NCBI GenBank assembly: GCA_022478985.1
Contig: JAKSZP010002672.1
Span: 124,001-188,000 of the forward strand
Direction of reading: 5' to 3'
DNA from: Massospora cicadina
Taxonomy: Eukaryota; Entomophthoromycota; Entomophthoromycetes; Entomophthorales; Entomophthoraceae
DNA length: 64,000 bases
Position numbers and translations under genes: made by a program
Shown: positions 21,780 through 32,486 of the stretch, one piece after another
How the letters are laid out: the number at the start of each line of letters is the position of its first letter
How positions within the stretch are numbered: the first letter of the stretch is position 1
The notes under the pieces: model-generated
The model's database searches: none
The model's input: the letters and a program-made list of their open reading frames with translations, nothing else
What the model was told of the DNA's origin: nothing

Positions 21780-23181
21780 TCATTGTACCGCCTGAGGGAT
21801 ATTCATTTGCTGATCCATAGCATTCTTACCTGAATCACCACCAACTGCCCCATTCCCCCTGGCTCCAGCACACCCCGTGAACTGTTCATTGATCAACTGC
21901 TCCGTTTTCACTGAATAATATTTACACCGTCCATCCTGAAATTCCTGTTGCAGCATTTCATAGTGATGTTGCAAATCCTGGCAGAATTCCCTCTCGCCAT
22001 TCAGTTTCTGTTCCATGGCTTGTAATTGCAAAAAAACTTCTTCGATTATACACTGCAGGCAGGTTTGCTGCCAGCTAGCGTTATTCACTTGTTGATTGGC
22101 GTTGTTAATTTGGTAAATGAAGGAGGCTTGTTCCCATACTAATTCCTAGTTGGCCCGTTGAAGGGTATCAAGGCACCCTTTCATGGCCGCATACTCTCTT
22201 ATCTCACCAATTGGAAGAGGGAAGGATCATAGGCGCTCAACCTGACTAACAACTTCCAGTTGTGTAACCTGATGAATAAGCTAGAGATATTTGGGAGATG
22301 TTGACCAAAGGACAAGCGCGTTATCTGTCATTTGCTGGGTACTCCATTTGATTTGAAGTTGGTTTAATTCAGCTGATAGAGAGCCAACTTGGTCTGCCAC
22401 TTGCCATTCCATCAGGGTCATTTTTTCCTTGATCTGGGCAATCATGGCTTTGAGAGCTTCCACCCATTTAGTTAGCTCCATCATAAAGCGCTAAGTATTA
22501 TTCTCCAATGTTGTTACGTCCTGAATACACTCTGCTGTTAGGCCATGCACTCCAGCAATTCTATTATTACTTGAGGTAATTTTAAATTTAAATGTGATAA
22601 CAGTATGTTTAATTGATGGCAGACGTCTCCAACATGATGATCCATCTGTGCCAACATCCCTTGTACTTCCAAAAGCGCATGATTGAGGCGATCAAGCAGG
22701 TGGTGAGTATCATGCTGCTGTGCTTGCACAAACTGTAAAACATCTCCAATTTCAATATTATGGCGAGCCAGCACATGTAGTAGATGGAGAATCAAAGGTT
22801 GCACACAAGTGAATAAATATTCCTCGATTCTGTGGGTACCGAGGTGGCAAGCCAACCCTGATGTAGTTGCGTCCAAGTAAGACATGTACAGAGCATAGCG
22901 ATTTTCTTGGTCACATTGGTTATAGAATAAACTCAGGGCGTTTTCCCCAGTCTCATCTTTGTATAGGAGATATCTACGCAACAGCCACTCCATAATAACC
23001 TCAGTTGTTGGGGAGACACTTGTGAACGTCCTATTTGGTTGGTCTTCAGATCAGGGCAATTTTCCAATTGCAGATTGATTATAGCTTCATCATCCCCCAG
23101 TTTGGTCACAGTACATAATGTTGTTTCATGGTTAGGTGCCTCCCGGGTTTCTTCAGCATACCAAACCCAGAATATGATCAA
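21780..23181 (-). pseudogene. Gag N-terminal coiled-coil extension (E3)
   Basis: Several consecutive frames (22933-23181, 22538-22993, 22281-22484, 21780-22088) together encode a helix-rich region with leucine heptads, for example ARHNIEIGDVLQFVQAQQHD, EALKAMIAQIKEKMTLMEWQ and LQLQAMEQKLNGEREFCQDL. It precedes the capsid and has no recognised enzymatic motif. It would serve oligomerisation. In E4 this region is absent: only about 150 bp separate its primer-binding site from the capsid. The start codon is not certain. Confidence 0.6.
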
Positions 23182-23248
23182 ATTATGTTAGAATGAATGA
23201 GGAATCATCATTATATTTTTATAGTTGAAAAGCTACGGTCGCCTAGTG

Positions 23249-23269
23249 GCCCCCTGTAGTGAGAACAAC
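23249..23269 (-). other. Primer-binding site of E3
   Basis: On the minus strand GTTGTTCTCACTACAGGGGG follows the 5' LTR. It is identical to the E4 site except for a few bases. Confidence 0.75.
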
Positions 23270-23748
23270 TGTTAATTCTCGGCATCTAGGCTTGATTCTG
23301 CCAAGTTGGTTTGAACAGGGTACTAGCCAATGAGCAACTAAATTGGATGATATGAGGATCCCTGACTTCTTAATAAAACTCAATAAACTATGTATGAAGC
23401 TATCGCCCCTTATTCTGAACTTTATTTATAATTATAAATCACAGACTTATCTGCACTCACTTATCACCTGGAAAGACCTCCTCTTCAATCTTCCATGTGA
23501 CTCTTTATATATCAGTTCCCCAAGCTGGATGCATCCTTGGCTTGATAATCTTCTATTCTTCTTCCCTTTTTGAATTACTCACATTTGTATTAAATCTCAG
23601 CATAAATTCTCTCAATTCGCTGAATGGTCGTCACTTTGCTCAATTATAATTCATATACCCTTTTTCATAGATCTCAAGACTCATCTTGATTCCTCTCCAA
23701 TACGCCAGTATGGGTAGCATATCGTCCAGTCATATCAACTTCCCAACA
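23270..23748 (-). repeat. 5' LTR of E3
   Basis: 479 bp. The plus strand reads TGTTAATTCTCGG at the inner edge and CTTCCCAACA at the outer edge, followed by the duplication GGCAA. The internal side carries the primer-binding site. Confidence 0.95.
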
Positions 23749-23753
23749 GGCAA

Positions 23754-24300
23754 CATCATAGTGTTGCATCCTGCCATTGTATAGTGTAGGGATAAAGTAG
23801 ATGAGGGGTACTCAACAGTGCAAGCGTAATCTTTTTTATTGAGCTCTTCATTTTTTAGAATTAAAAACCTCGTAGTTTAGTAGGGAGAGATAGCCCTCCT
23901 TCAAGTTATTAACACCTTCATATTCGAGCATAAACTGAGTCCCAATATGTAGATTGTACGTTTAGTGGTCAATGTCACCACTGGAGCTGATAAGATAAGC
24001 TTCCCAAAACTAATGAGCAGATAAGAGTATGCCCTGATAGCGCGGGTGTTGTTTAGACCACAGTATCAAACTCTTGGATGTTTCTAGGTCATGGGCCAGC
24101 TTAATTTTCTTAATGAGCTTGGTTGACACAACGTTCACAGGGGACCCAATGCCGAAAATAGCCCTAAACTGCACTCCATTGACAACGACCTCCACTATAA
24201 TTAAAGTTTCACCCAAGGTGGGGGGAGAGCAAGGACCTCCTTTAGTTGGAAAGTAGAGGCAAGTCTTTTTGGCAGGGTCAGGGTATTTTTCTTAGATAGA
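23754..24300 (-). pseudogene. Ty3 aspartic protease remnant (E2)
   Basis: The frame 24010-24216 reads VVVNGVQFRAIFGIGSPVNVVSTKLIKKI. The retropepsin D-T-G site is G-I-G here, so the catalytic aspartate is lost. The preceding β-strand residues and the following SPVN match E1 and the 1-1502 fragment. The remainder toward 23760 matches the hydrophobic second half. The element is cut by E3 at 23748, between protease and RT, and resumes at 16403. Confidence 0.7.
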
Positions 24301-24499
24301 CTGAAGGGTGTGAACACACTGGTAGATCGGATAAATGTGGCAAGGAACTGGTAAGCTTCACTGGCAGTGTCAATAATCTCAAGACCCCTCAACACTTGAA
24401 GGAGATAAGTTTGACGGAGGATCTTATCCCAATCCACTTTCTCCAAGTTCAATTGGTCAGATACCTCCACTTCACCTGGGGCTCCTATAACATAATGAT

Positions 24500-25832
24500 T
24501 CCTATCTTCGCCACCCCTTCAGATTCATCATTAGAGGGGTTATTGATGCATGTTAGGGAGGCCATAAGGGTGAGGTAGGTTCAGGACTTCCCTTATGGCA
24601 TGATAGGTCCAGGGGTTGCTCCTTCACCTTATTAACTTTTGGGGGAGGCGTTGAAATTGTCACAGCTCGATTTTTGAACTTCATAGTAGGGGGTTTGTGC
24701 TGCTTCATGGAGCCAGTTTTCAAACTAGATTTATCTGAATGAGTGGTTGAGGGAGATAGCATCGTGGAGGGGGATGCTTTTTCTACGCCAGCTTTATGTC
24801 AATCAGTGGATGTATGTTTTTGTGAAACAGGAAGCTTAGCTTTTGTGACCAGGTCATTTAACCCATTGTTAGTGGGGGCGATTAGCACCTGAGAAAGGGG
24901 TTTAGACTTAGGAGCTGGCTTTTGAACCACTTAATAATGCTCTGGAGAAAATGATGGGCAAGGTAAAGGAATGACTGCTTTCACCATCTAGGTTTTTGAG
25001 CATAAGATGAAGGGGATCACTGCCCCATCACAGCCAAAACCATCTGATTATTGTTAAGGTAAGAAGTAGCAGTTTGTGATGGAAACTCTGTAATAGCAGG
25101 TTTCCAGAGGGAAGTAGTGTAGTAGATGCTAAAATAGTTGGCGTAAATACTTGGCTCAGAGACCCTTGCATAGGGTCAAGTTCATAGATTTCAGTCACCT
25201 CTAGCAAGGCTTCCTTGATATCTAATACATTTTTAAATGAGCGCTTTACAAAAGAGATATGCATTGCCAAGGAGGGATGGGACGCCAAGCCAGCCAAGAT
25301 AGCTGCAATAGCATCGTCTAGGGATAGCATTTTTGCAAACAGTAAGGGTTGAGCTTTATTGCAAAAGTGTTCAGCAAAAAAGGCGATTGGTCCACACTGT
25401 TGCAGACTAAGACACATAAAAGCCTGTTTTTCCTGTTCATACTTTGTAGGGAGCCAAATAACTAAAAGAGTGCTTGCTTCACCTCCGCCCAGGTGCTGAG
25501 GGTGGCCACGTGAAAAACCATTATCTCTTGAGTGGCACAACTCAAGCAGGGAGGAGGTACATAATTTTAAGAGGGTCCGTTGCCCCTTCCATAGCAACTT
25601 CATACATAAAGAGGAAAGAAGCAACAATTCCCTCACCCAGGGTAAACTTGTCCCTAGAAGGGGGTTTATGGATACCAGGGGAGCCCCCATAAAGGCCTTG
25701 CAATGAGTGCTACTCGAGGCCTTTTGAGGCGAGACAAAGCACTAGCTGGCTGAAGTTCAAGAGTGGCTAGCTTGAGGTTTATCTCCATGAGAAAGTCGTG
25801 AGGGTTAATGACCCCACCAACCTCCATTGTTT
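24500..25832 (-). pseudogene. Ty3 gag remnant (E2)
   Basis: The likely start is near 25822 (MEVGGVINPHDFLMEINLKLATLELQ), soon after the primer-binding site. After a shift, the frame 25028-25690 carries the capsid-like part, including YEQEKQAFMCLSLQQCGPIAFFAEHF and LLFAKMLSLDDAIAAILAGL, reminiscent of the retrotransposon gag capsid helices. The segment 24553-24762 is basic and proline rich (MKQHKPPTMKFKNRAVT), fitting a nucleic-acid-binding tail, but no CCHC knuckle is seen. It would form the particle. Stops and shifts break it. Confidence 0.65.
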
Positions 25833-25856
25833 TTGTTGTTTTTTGTGGTGTTAAGT

Positions 25857-25876
25857 TACTCTGTAGTGAGCACCAA
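25857..25876 (-). other. Primer-binding site of E2
   Basis: On the minus strand, directly after the 5' LTR, ATTGGTGCTCACTACAGAG begins two bases from the LTR end. TGGTGCTCACTACAG is the same site as in E1, E3 and E4. Confidence 0.75.
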
Positions 25877-25877
25877 T

Positions 25878-26608
25878 TGTTGGAATTCAGGTTTTTTGGT
25901 TTCTTTTGGTGCTTGGCGCTCTGAAATTCAACAATTTGCACAGGAGAAATTCAATCTCTACTGCTGAAATAACTAATTTTAAGGGGACCTGGACGACAAC
26001 TTGTAAAAATTAATAAAACCTAATTACACTAAAAATCTTATTTATATATAGTTTATTAATGTGCGCAATGGTTGAAGAGAGACCCCAATTATCTGGTCGC
26101 TTCTTAGTATTTAACCAATTCAAGGTTTGTAATAAGACGGCTGATGAAATCAGTATAAGCTACGAACACCTGAATTAGGAAATATGAGGTTTTGACCTAT
26201 TGGATCTATTAAAAACACGTTTTAATGAAATGGTTGAAGAAGAGTAAATTGTAGGTAGGACCAGTCCGTTAGGTAAGAATTTGATATACTGGAACCAATT
26301 GCTTTTGAAATTTTTGCACTTGTGAGGACCCCTCCAAAGCTGTAAAATATAGTGGTCCCTGCATAGGTGGCCTGACTAAATTATGTATGGAACAAGGTGG
26401 GACCTCAGATGGGCTCCCTTGATTCCGCTGCTTGGTCAAATCAATCCAACTACTTAATATCGTGCTATTTACCTGAAAATTAAAAAAAAATGTATTGTCC
26501 CAATTTAATGGGTTCCACCAAGAATTATCCAGGGTCTTTTGGCCAATTTTGTCCATAACATGATACAAAGCACTCTTACTATAATATCAGACTTGTAATT
26601 GTCTGACA
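25878..26608 (-). repeat. 5' LTR of E2
   Basis: 731 bp. It reads TGTTGGAATTCAGG on the plus strand at its inner edge and GTCTGACA at its outer edge, so on the minus strand it starts TGTCAGAC and ends CCAACA. It is similar to 12663-13401 along its full length, with many substitutions. Confidence 0.85.
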
Positions 26609-28966
26609 CCTTGTAAAAAAGGATCTTTATCACGCCAGATAAGCATGTGCAAATGAAGGATTTCTCTGTTTTGAAACTTTATCCTGTGCCAGAAATCTTT
26701 TATAATGCCACTCAAGCAGTCTGAGTTATTTTTAAACATAAGATTAATGTTTTGACTCATACCATAAATAGGTGTACAACATATACTAGGTAACGTTAAA
26801 CCAAGGGCAGTTTTCAGAGAATGTCAAATTTTAGCTTCCCTCAGATTATGGCCAGCAGTAATGAGTATCGCTTCCTTTATATACAACCAGGTCAAGTGAA
26901 TTTTTAGGTGAAGGTTAGAAACCATGTAGGAGATCCCAGTTTCATGACCATCGCAATTAATTCTAACAAACTCATCTCCAATATGATGTGGATCCTCTTA
27001 TATTTGTATGTAAGATGCATGTTATATAACAAACCATGCGGAGTGTGATCTCCTTAATGCATTCTACATAAGATGGACACACCAGCTTTAGCATGAAAGT
27101 ATTAGCCAATATATAAAGCAAAAAAGGTAGTCTTTCTATTAAATTGTCTGTTACTGCCTATGACGTGTGCTTGGAAATAATCCAAGGGTTTATGGGAATT
27201 CTTGCTTCTCTCCAAACCTATTTTTACCATCATGAAAAAGAAAATACCAAGCCAAGATCTGCATGCATCATTATGTTTCAATATATAGAGGCGGTGCTGT
27301 TTTTCTTTATACATTGACTATTCTTACTTGGACATTGTTCAAATTATTTTTATTAATAGTAATAACTCTTTCAACATCAGGTAATCATTATATATCAAGT
27401 AAAGCATGTTGATGGTAAAAACATCTTGTATTTCTTCATTTTCATTAATAGATTATGCTGCTATAACATCTATTACATTGATATCCTTTTACAATTAAGG
27501 GATGATTTCCATCTTTTGTCAGACAAGGTTCATACAAAGTTTCTTATTCACGTGGTTAAATATCCTAGAATCTGGTATCATCTCTAATGGATTAAAAGAG
27601 TAGAAAATCAAAGAACTTAAATTATAAGATTTAGTTTAAATGTTTGGCATAAAAATATGTGTAAATCATCGATTTTTTGAAACGCATGCAACAAGAGACA
27701 CCTATCATTAGTGCTTTATAGCCTTTAAAAACTTTCAAATGTGAATCAATAGATTTATAATAAGTAACATCAGCTTACTTATAATGATATAGAGCAATGG
27801 ATGCCAAGTTAGCAGTAAGTATTCCACTATTATAATAAGAGAAAAGTGTGGTTAAAGAAACTTTCAAGTTTGGAAACCAGCATCAAAATATTATTAATAT
27901 ATTGGCCATCTAGTACAATTTCACCAAAAACATGGATTTTAACATTATAATTGTTATATGACATATGATATTGAGCTCTGTCACACGTAAACATTTAGTA
28001 TTGCTTATAATGGATCATGAGTGACCCAGTTTGCCTTACATTTCAATATAACCTATCTCTCCTAATGAGTACATGGTCAGTATCACTTGCAAACCACTTA
28101 TTCAGATTGAGTGAAAAGATGCAATTTTAGCAATCATTTTTATTGCTTTATATTAATTTCTACAAGAACTGATATTAAATATGTCATCAGCTTGATGGAA
28201 TAAACCACACAAAATTAAGATGTTCTTTGACAAGATTACATATCTACACATCATATCAGGTTATCTCCTTGAGCATCTTCATCTGGATTCCTAATAGTAA
28301 GATCACTACCAATTTGTGCTTGTTTAGCAACGTCTTTATTATTGGGGAAGAATGAAAACACTTGATGATAAAAAGGATTATACCTTGTTAGCCACTGGAA
28401 GGCTACTATAAAAATGTAAGTGTCAACTTTTAATTGTTTTATGCGCTAAATATTTTCCAGACTTTCCAACACTATAACAATTTCTTCTTGTCTCAATTGT
28501 GGCGGAAGCTGTTCAGCCAATTCAACAACACCTTGCAAATAGTTTACTTGCCCTCTGCACCAATCTTGACTAAATCAATTTTGAACCTCAATCATTTTAG
28601 AGAGGCACAATCCTGCCTAGGAGTCTCTTTTCAATGTCTGATAAGTTGGCTAACTCGTCAGGACCAAATGATATTTTTAAGTAATCCAGAAGGTTTGAGG
28701 TAAAATTTTTCATTTTTTTAAGATTATTTGCACAGCAAGATCAGGCCACAACATCTTCAATTCAACTAGACTGGGATGTATCATTGATGACTAAAGTTGT
28801 ATTCAAATTGCACAGCTGTTGTGGACGTAGTCTTTTTACATATTGCATAGGGCACATCACAAAAGATATTGATTGCTTTCATGAGATAGGTTGTATTAAT
28901 TGACTGCCTTTTCTTGCTTATTGGTTTACGCTTCCATTGCAAGTGACTTCTTCTCTCATCTGCCAC
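26609..28966 (-). pseudogene. Helitron Rep/helicase, N-terminal half (Rep domain)
   Basis: A start at 28966 gives MADERRSHLQWKRKPISKKR and a cysteine-containing segment. Next, at 28605-28650, ANLSDIEKRLLGRIVPL and, after a shift, GQVNYLQGVVELAEQLPPQL (about 28488-28560) match the conserved pre-Rep region of Helitron proteins. Around 27650-27800 YYKSIDSHLKVFKGYKALMIG fits the start of the Helitron-like N domain. Then come LGSPTWFLTFT at 26911-26945 and the Rep box KFQNREILHLHMLIW at about 26635-26680, whose H-L-H is the HUH metal site of rolling-circle nucleases. The frame ends at the E2 junction. Stops and shifts are frequent. Confidence 0.85.
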
Positions 28967-29487
28967 CTTGTTCTGCAGGATGTCATTATTATGTTCAAAA
29001 ACATTAGATTATCATTTTTTATCATTTATCAGTCTCATTTTAAGCTGGATATGAGTCAATGAGAGGTAATGTTCTCGTTCATTGTAAGCATCATTTAAAA
29101 GCGTTTCTGAATCAGAAGGACAGTGTGACCATTATTCTTGTTGACTATTTAAAATTGATGGTATACTTGATTAATTCAGTGTTCTTCCTGTTCTTTCTCC
29201 GTCAAATACCTATTATTCATGTATTATTGCATATGTGCATGTCTCTCTACATATCAGCTGGGAGACTCTTTTTGACAAAATCTGACATTTTCTTATTCAT
29301 TATAGATAGGCGTTCAGATTTTGAATCTTGCATTTTCATGCAAACAGTTTTTCTTCATATGCGTAAATTATTTGTTGGCTAACCCATGTTTTCATGTCAG
29401 TGAAATGAAACACATTCATTACAACTAAAACGTCTGAAATAAAAAACGGGAAAAGTCATGCCTTCAAAATACAGACTAAACTGTATG
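28967..29487. other. No recognisable gene
   Basis: Upstream side of the Helitron gene. The open frame at 29059-29382 is hydrophobic and AT-driven, with no motif. The Helitron 5' end may lie here but I could not see it. Confidence 0.4.
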
Positions 29488-29695
29488 ATATAAATAATGA
29501 AATGCACTAAAAAGTATAAAATAAGCAATAAAAAGTATAAATAGTAGATAAAATTCTCTTTAAAGTCAGCGCCATATTTCAAACTGACTAACAATTTTTT
29601 GTCATGGATACAAATTAGAGCTTATATTGGATTAGGTACAAGTGTGAACTGTAAGCAACTAAGAAAAAACAGTGCTGAGTATATGCAAGACCAAT
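29488..29695 (-). repeat. Left arm of an inverted repeat
   Basis: Its reverse complement runs from ACTCAGCACTG through AATATGGCGCTGAC to TTTTTAGTGCATTTCAT and matches 30540-31130 on the plus strand, where two SINEs interrupt it. About 850 bp of AT-rich DNA without genes lies between the arms. Confidence 0.7.
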
Positions 29696-30539
29696 TTTCT
29701 TTAAAAAAAGATTTATTCAGGAGACTACATGAGACACAGACGTAAGTTCTTCAATGAAAATAAATATTGATCAATAATTTGCACCATTGTTAGCTTTTAA
29801 TTTATTTATATTCTTATAATAGAACTACAATAGAGCTTAACTATATATCTAACTTGTGTCAAGTTGCATCTGAGACTTAACTTGAGTGTGGACGTATAGT
29901 ACTTTATTGTGGGAACATATTTTATAGTGTTCTATGAAGCACAGTCAAAGCTTGCCACAATATATTTAATGTCTTGTGTTATGTACATGTGCATGTGTGA
30001 GATATCAATATGTAGTAATTTTATTTCTATCTCTTTCTACGTTGTGGGTTAGACATCGAAAGAGAAGACCTCAGTTCAATGCAGTCTCTTAGAATTTGTG
30101 TTGTTGATATTTCTAATTTATTTTGGAAATGTTTGTTGCTTGTGATCGTTTTAAGTGGCATTTAGTAAGATTGTTCATTCCATGTATGCTCATATCTCTA
30201 GAGCGTTCATGAGTTTTTAAGTTGGTGAGGGTAAAATATTGTGTAAAGGGGTATGTTTGAACCGGTTTGTGCAGTGGTGTATAGTAACAGCCAGCTTGAA
30301 TGCATTTCATAAAGTTAATAATATAAATACTATCTTTTACTGACAACTTCCTGAAGCTTAGTCATAAAGGTTTTCGTTTGAGGCCTGTAAAGAAGTATAT
30401 TAAATTAGACTAGTTTTATTAATGATCTGACGTGATTTGAGCAATTTAATAATGGTCATGCTCATCACGTTGATCATATAATAATTGATTTTAAAAAGTG
30501 CACTATAAAAGTATATATATAATCAGTTATAATATATAT
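29696..30539. other. AT-rich spacer between inverted-repeat arms
   Basis: No coding motif was found. The minus-strand frame at 30113-30346 has no recognisable domain. Confidence 0.4.
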
Positions 30540-30674
30540 ACTCAGCACTGTGCGTTCTTATTTGCTTTCAGTTTACACTTGGACCCAATACAATATAGGC
30601 TCTAATTTTTACCTGTGAGCAAAGTTTTAAAAAGTTAATCTGAAATATGGCGCTGACCTTATATGGCTTTTATT

Positions 30675-30822
30675 TATTTGAGGCAAGCCAACCGGGGGAC
30701 GGACATTACCGAAATAGAGAAAGAAAGTATCGACATGAAACCTGAGCAGGGTCAACTCTGTCGTAGAAAGTTTTTTCACCTCCGGATCGGGACTCAGATT
30801 TTTCTGGTTACGTCATGGGTAA
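30675..30822 (-). repeat. SINE family 1, 5'-truncated copy
   Basis: Its reverse complement (TTACCCATGACGTAACCAG... to TTGCCTCAAATAAATAA) matches 55785-55928, the body and tail of the full-length copy, without the tRNA-like head. Flanks carry GGCTTTTATTTA on both sides, the probable target duplication. Confidence 0.8.
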
Positions 30823-30839
30823 CATAAGGCTTTTATTTA

Positions 30840-30970
30840 AAAATAATTCGAGGTGGGTCGACCTTGGGACAAATATACCACACCGAGAACGTTTTCTAGC
30901 CAGTACAGGTTTCGAACTCAAAACCTGCACTAGGGGTGGAAGCAGTTTTACCCGCTCGGCTAACCACCCT
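30840..30970 (-). repeat. SINE family 2, full-length copy
   Basis: A 131-bp element. On the minus strand the head has an A box (TTAGCCGAGCGGG, 30951-30963) and a B box (AGTTCGAAACC, 30908-30918) with tRNA-like spacing. The tail reads TGTCCCAAGGTCGACCCACC then TCGAATTATTTTT. The perfect 20-bp duplication TAACATAAGGCTTTTATTTA lies at 30820-30839 and 30971-30990. It includes the last bases of the SINE 1 copy, so SINE 2 arrived later. Confidence 0.9.
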
Positions 30971-31130
30971 TAACATAAGGCTTTTATTTACATATGTTCT
31001 TTATCGATTCTTTTATACTTTTTTAGTACATTTTTTATCAATTATTTCATAGTTTTTAGTGCTTCCTTTATTGCTTACTTAATACTTTTTAGTGCATTTA
31101 TATCGGTTATTTCATACTTTTTAGTGCATT

Positions 31131-31689
31131 TTTCAAAATCAGTTTCTTTTTTAAAGAAATATATTTAAATTTGATTTTATCCATAAAGTGAATTAAGCTT
31201 TTGACTGCTCTTTTATTGTGCAATTGGATATATCTATAAACATTATTAGGGCTGTGCCATCACAATGAGATGAAGGTGAAGAGAAACAACATGTATATTT
31301 ATATAGGTATGCTCTTAGTAAATATGAAAGAATTACCCAGTAATTGAGCGTCATTCCTGGATGTCTTTTTTGCATAGAAACAACCTTGAGCTTAATTCTA
31401 CAGGACTAAGTCCAAGTTGTCACTGATAATGAATCATTATGAAGGTTCTATAATTTAAAAAAACCTAAAGGTCAACTGTCCTTGTGGTCACTAAACTTCA
31501 ATCTTTGCAGTTATAAAGTGTTACATCACTCTGGAGCATCTAACCAGAATTCATATAGCTCTCTAGTTTTCCAACATTTGACACCTTGTCTTTATACGCT
31601 GTCAAATTATTTGGAAGAAGTCCTACAGGTATATTGTTAAGATCTTTAATATACAACAAGTATAAGGCTGATTTTTATAGAATATGGAG
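31131..31689. other. No recognisable gene
   Basis: AT-rich stretch. The short open frame at 31193-31375 (-) shows no motif. Confidence 0.4.
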
Positions 31690-32470
31690 TTTTAATATGG
31701 TGTACTTTACAATATATAGGAGGTGATGGTCAAAAATGCTTATATAACACATTGTAAGAACATCCTATGATAGATATGAAATCACTCAGAGCTATCAGGC
31801 ATGAATTACTGAATAAGAGGCTGAAACAAGAATAACATGGTTACCATTGGGAATCTTTACAATTATATATGCAGTATATCTTGATGAAATGCCATGAATG
31901 CCAGTCTCAACAACCATTAAAGTCCTCTACGAAAAACTAAACATTAAAACCCATTTAGACAAGCATACTTTATTGTTTGAAGTCATTGGGCCTTTCCAGT
32001 TAGTATCTTTAACCATAGATATATCATTATGTCACTGATCACTTGACCAAGTGGGTAAAGTCCAAGTACACTTGTGACATTATAGCAGTTGTAACCGCTA
32101 AATTCATTATGTGGCAAATTATACACTGTCATGAATGCCTTAAAGCCATTATAACGTACAATGCTACCAACTTCACCTCCATAATAGTACCTAAACTGAT
32201 TAAGCTTATGGGAATTTGAGATTTTTTTGCTGCCACTTACCATCTTGAGACCAAAGGAATGGTCAAAGGATTAAAGGAACTCTATGGCAAAGTTTTTTGA
32301 CATGTCATGGTGGAATTGCCTTTGTAATAGGCCCTTTATCTCAGCCCCACAGTATTTACTCGCATATTAGTCATCACAGTGCTACCATGTTTCCACTCTT
32401 TTAACTCCTTTACGGATGGAAACCCGCCTTACCTCCATAAATGCACACTATCATGGATGATGAAGATGAG
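31690..32470 (+). pseudogene. Isolated Ty3 integrase fragment
   Basis: With stops and shifts the plus strand reads a zinc-binding end (LNKRLKQE...HGYHW, then MKCHECQSQQP near 31888), GPFQLVS near 31990, ITDHLTKWVKSKY near 32035 (first D), TYNATNFTS near 32160 (second D is N), and YHLETKGMVKGL near 32240 (third site E is K). It continues to FTDGNPPYLH near 32430. No protease, RT or LTR is attached, so this is a fragment of a fifth Ty3 copy. It ends at the retroposon at 32487. Confidence 0.8.
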
Positions 32471-32486
32471 ATCTGACTTAGAGAGT

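Larger units (their letters stand above)
16409..23748 (-). mobile_element. Ty3-type LTR retrotransposon E3 (inner)
   Basis: The 7340-bp element lies inside E2, between its protease and RT. LTRs are 16409-16886 and 23270-23748. The target duplication GGCAA is perfect at 16404-16408 and 23749-23753. Order on the minus strand is gag with a long N-terminal extension, zinc knuckle, protease, RT, RNase H and integrase. It is the best-preserved Ty3 copy of the window: the RT box YLDDIN and all four RNase H acidic residues are intact, yet stops and shifts remain. Confidence 0.95.
12663..26608 (-). mobile_element. Ty3-type LTR retrotransposon E2 (outer)
   Basis: Bounded by LTRs 12663-13401 (3') and 25878-26608 (5'). 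Reading the minus strand, it holds gag (24500-25832), protease (23754-24300), the insertion E3, then RT, RNase H and integrase down to 13410. Removing E3 leaves about 6.6 kb, a normal size. It is inserted in the Helitron gene. The flanks are CCTCA (12658-12662) and CCTTG (26609-26613), three of five identical and both differences transitions, a plausible decayed 5-bp duplication. Confidence 0.9.
10008..28966 (-). mobile_element. Helitron split by nested Ty3 elements
   Basis: The two gene halves above are in one orientation and the correct order once 12663-26608 is removed, so they form one Helitron of which about 5 kb is visible. The 5' TC end, the 3' hairpin and the CTRR end could not be located. 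The 3' side meets the LTR of E1 at 10007, and the 5' boundary beyond 28966 is unknown. Confidence 0.75.
30540..31130 (+). repeat. Right arm of the inverted repeat, with SINE insertions
   Basis: It matches the left arm: ACTCAGCACTGTGCGTTCTT at the start, GAAATATGGCGCTGACCTTA just before the SINEs, and repeats of TTTTTAGTGCATTT after them (31020-31130). The motif TACTTTTTAGTGCATTT is itself repeated two to three times at the outer end. Confidence 0.7.

Noticed and set aside
25474..25692. 72-codon plus-strand open frame
   Set aside because: Antisense shadow of the E2 gag capsid.
28434..28703. 89-codon plus-strand open frame
   Set aside because: Antisense to the Helitron pre-Rep region (LSDIEKRLLGRIVPL on the minus strand).
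29059..29382. 107-codon hydrophobic open frame that could be a membrane protein
   Set aside because: It lies in AT-rich DNA where Phe/Leu/Ile-rich frames arise by chance. No motif, no similarity within the window.
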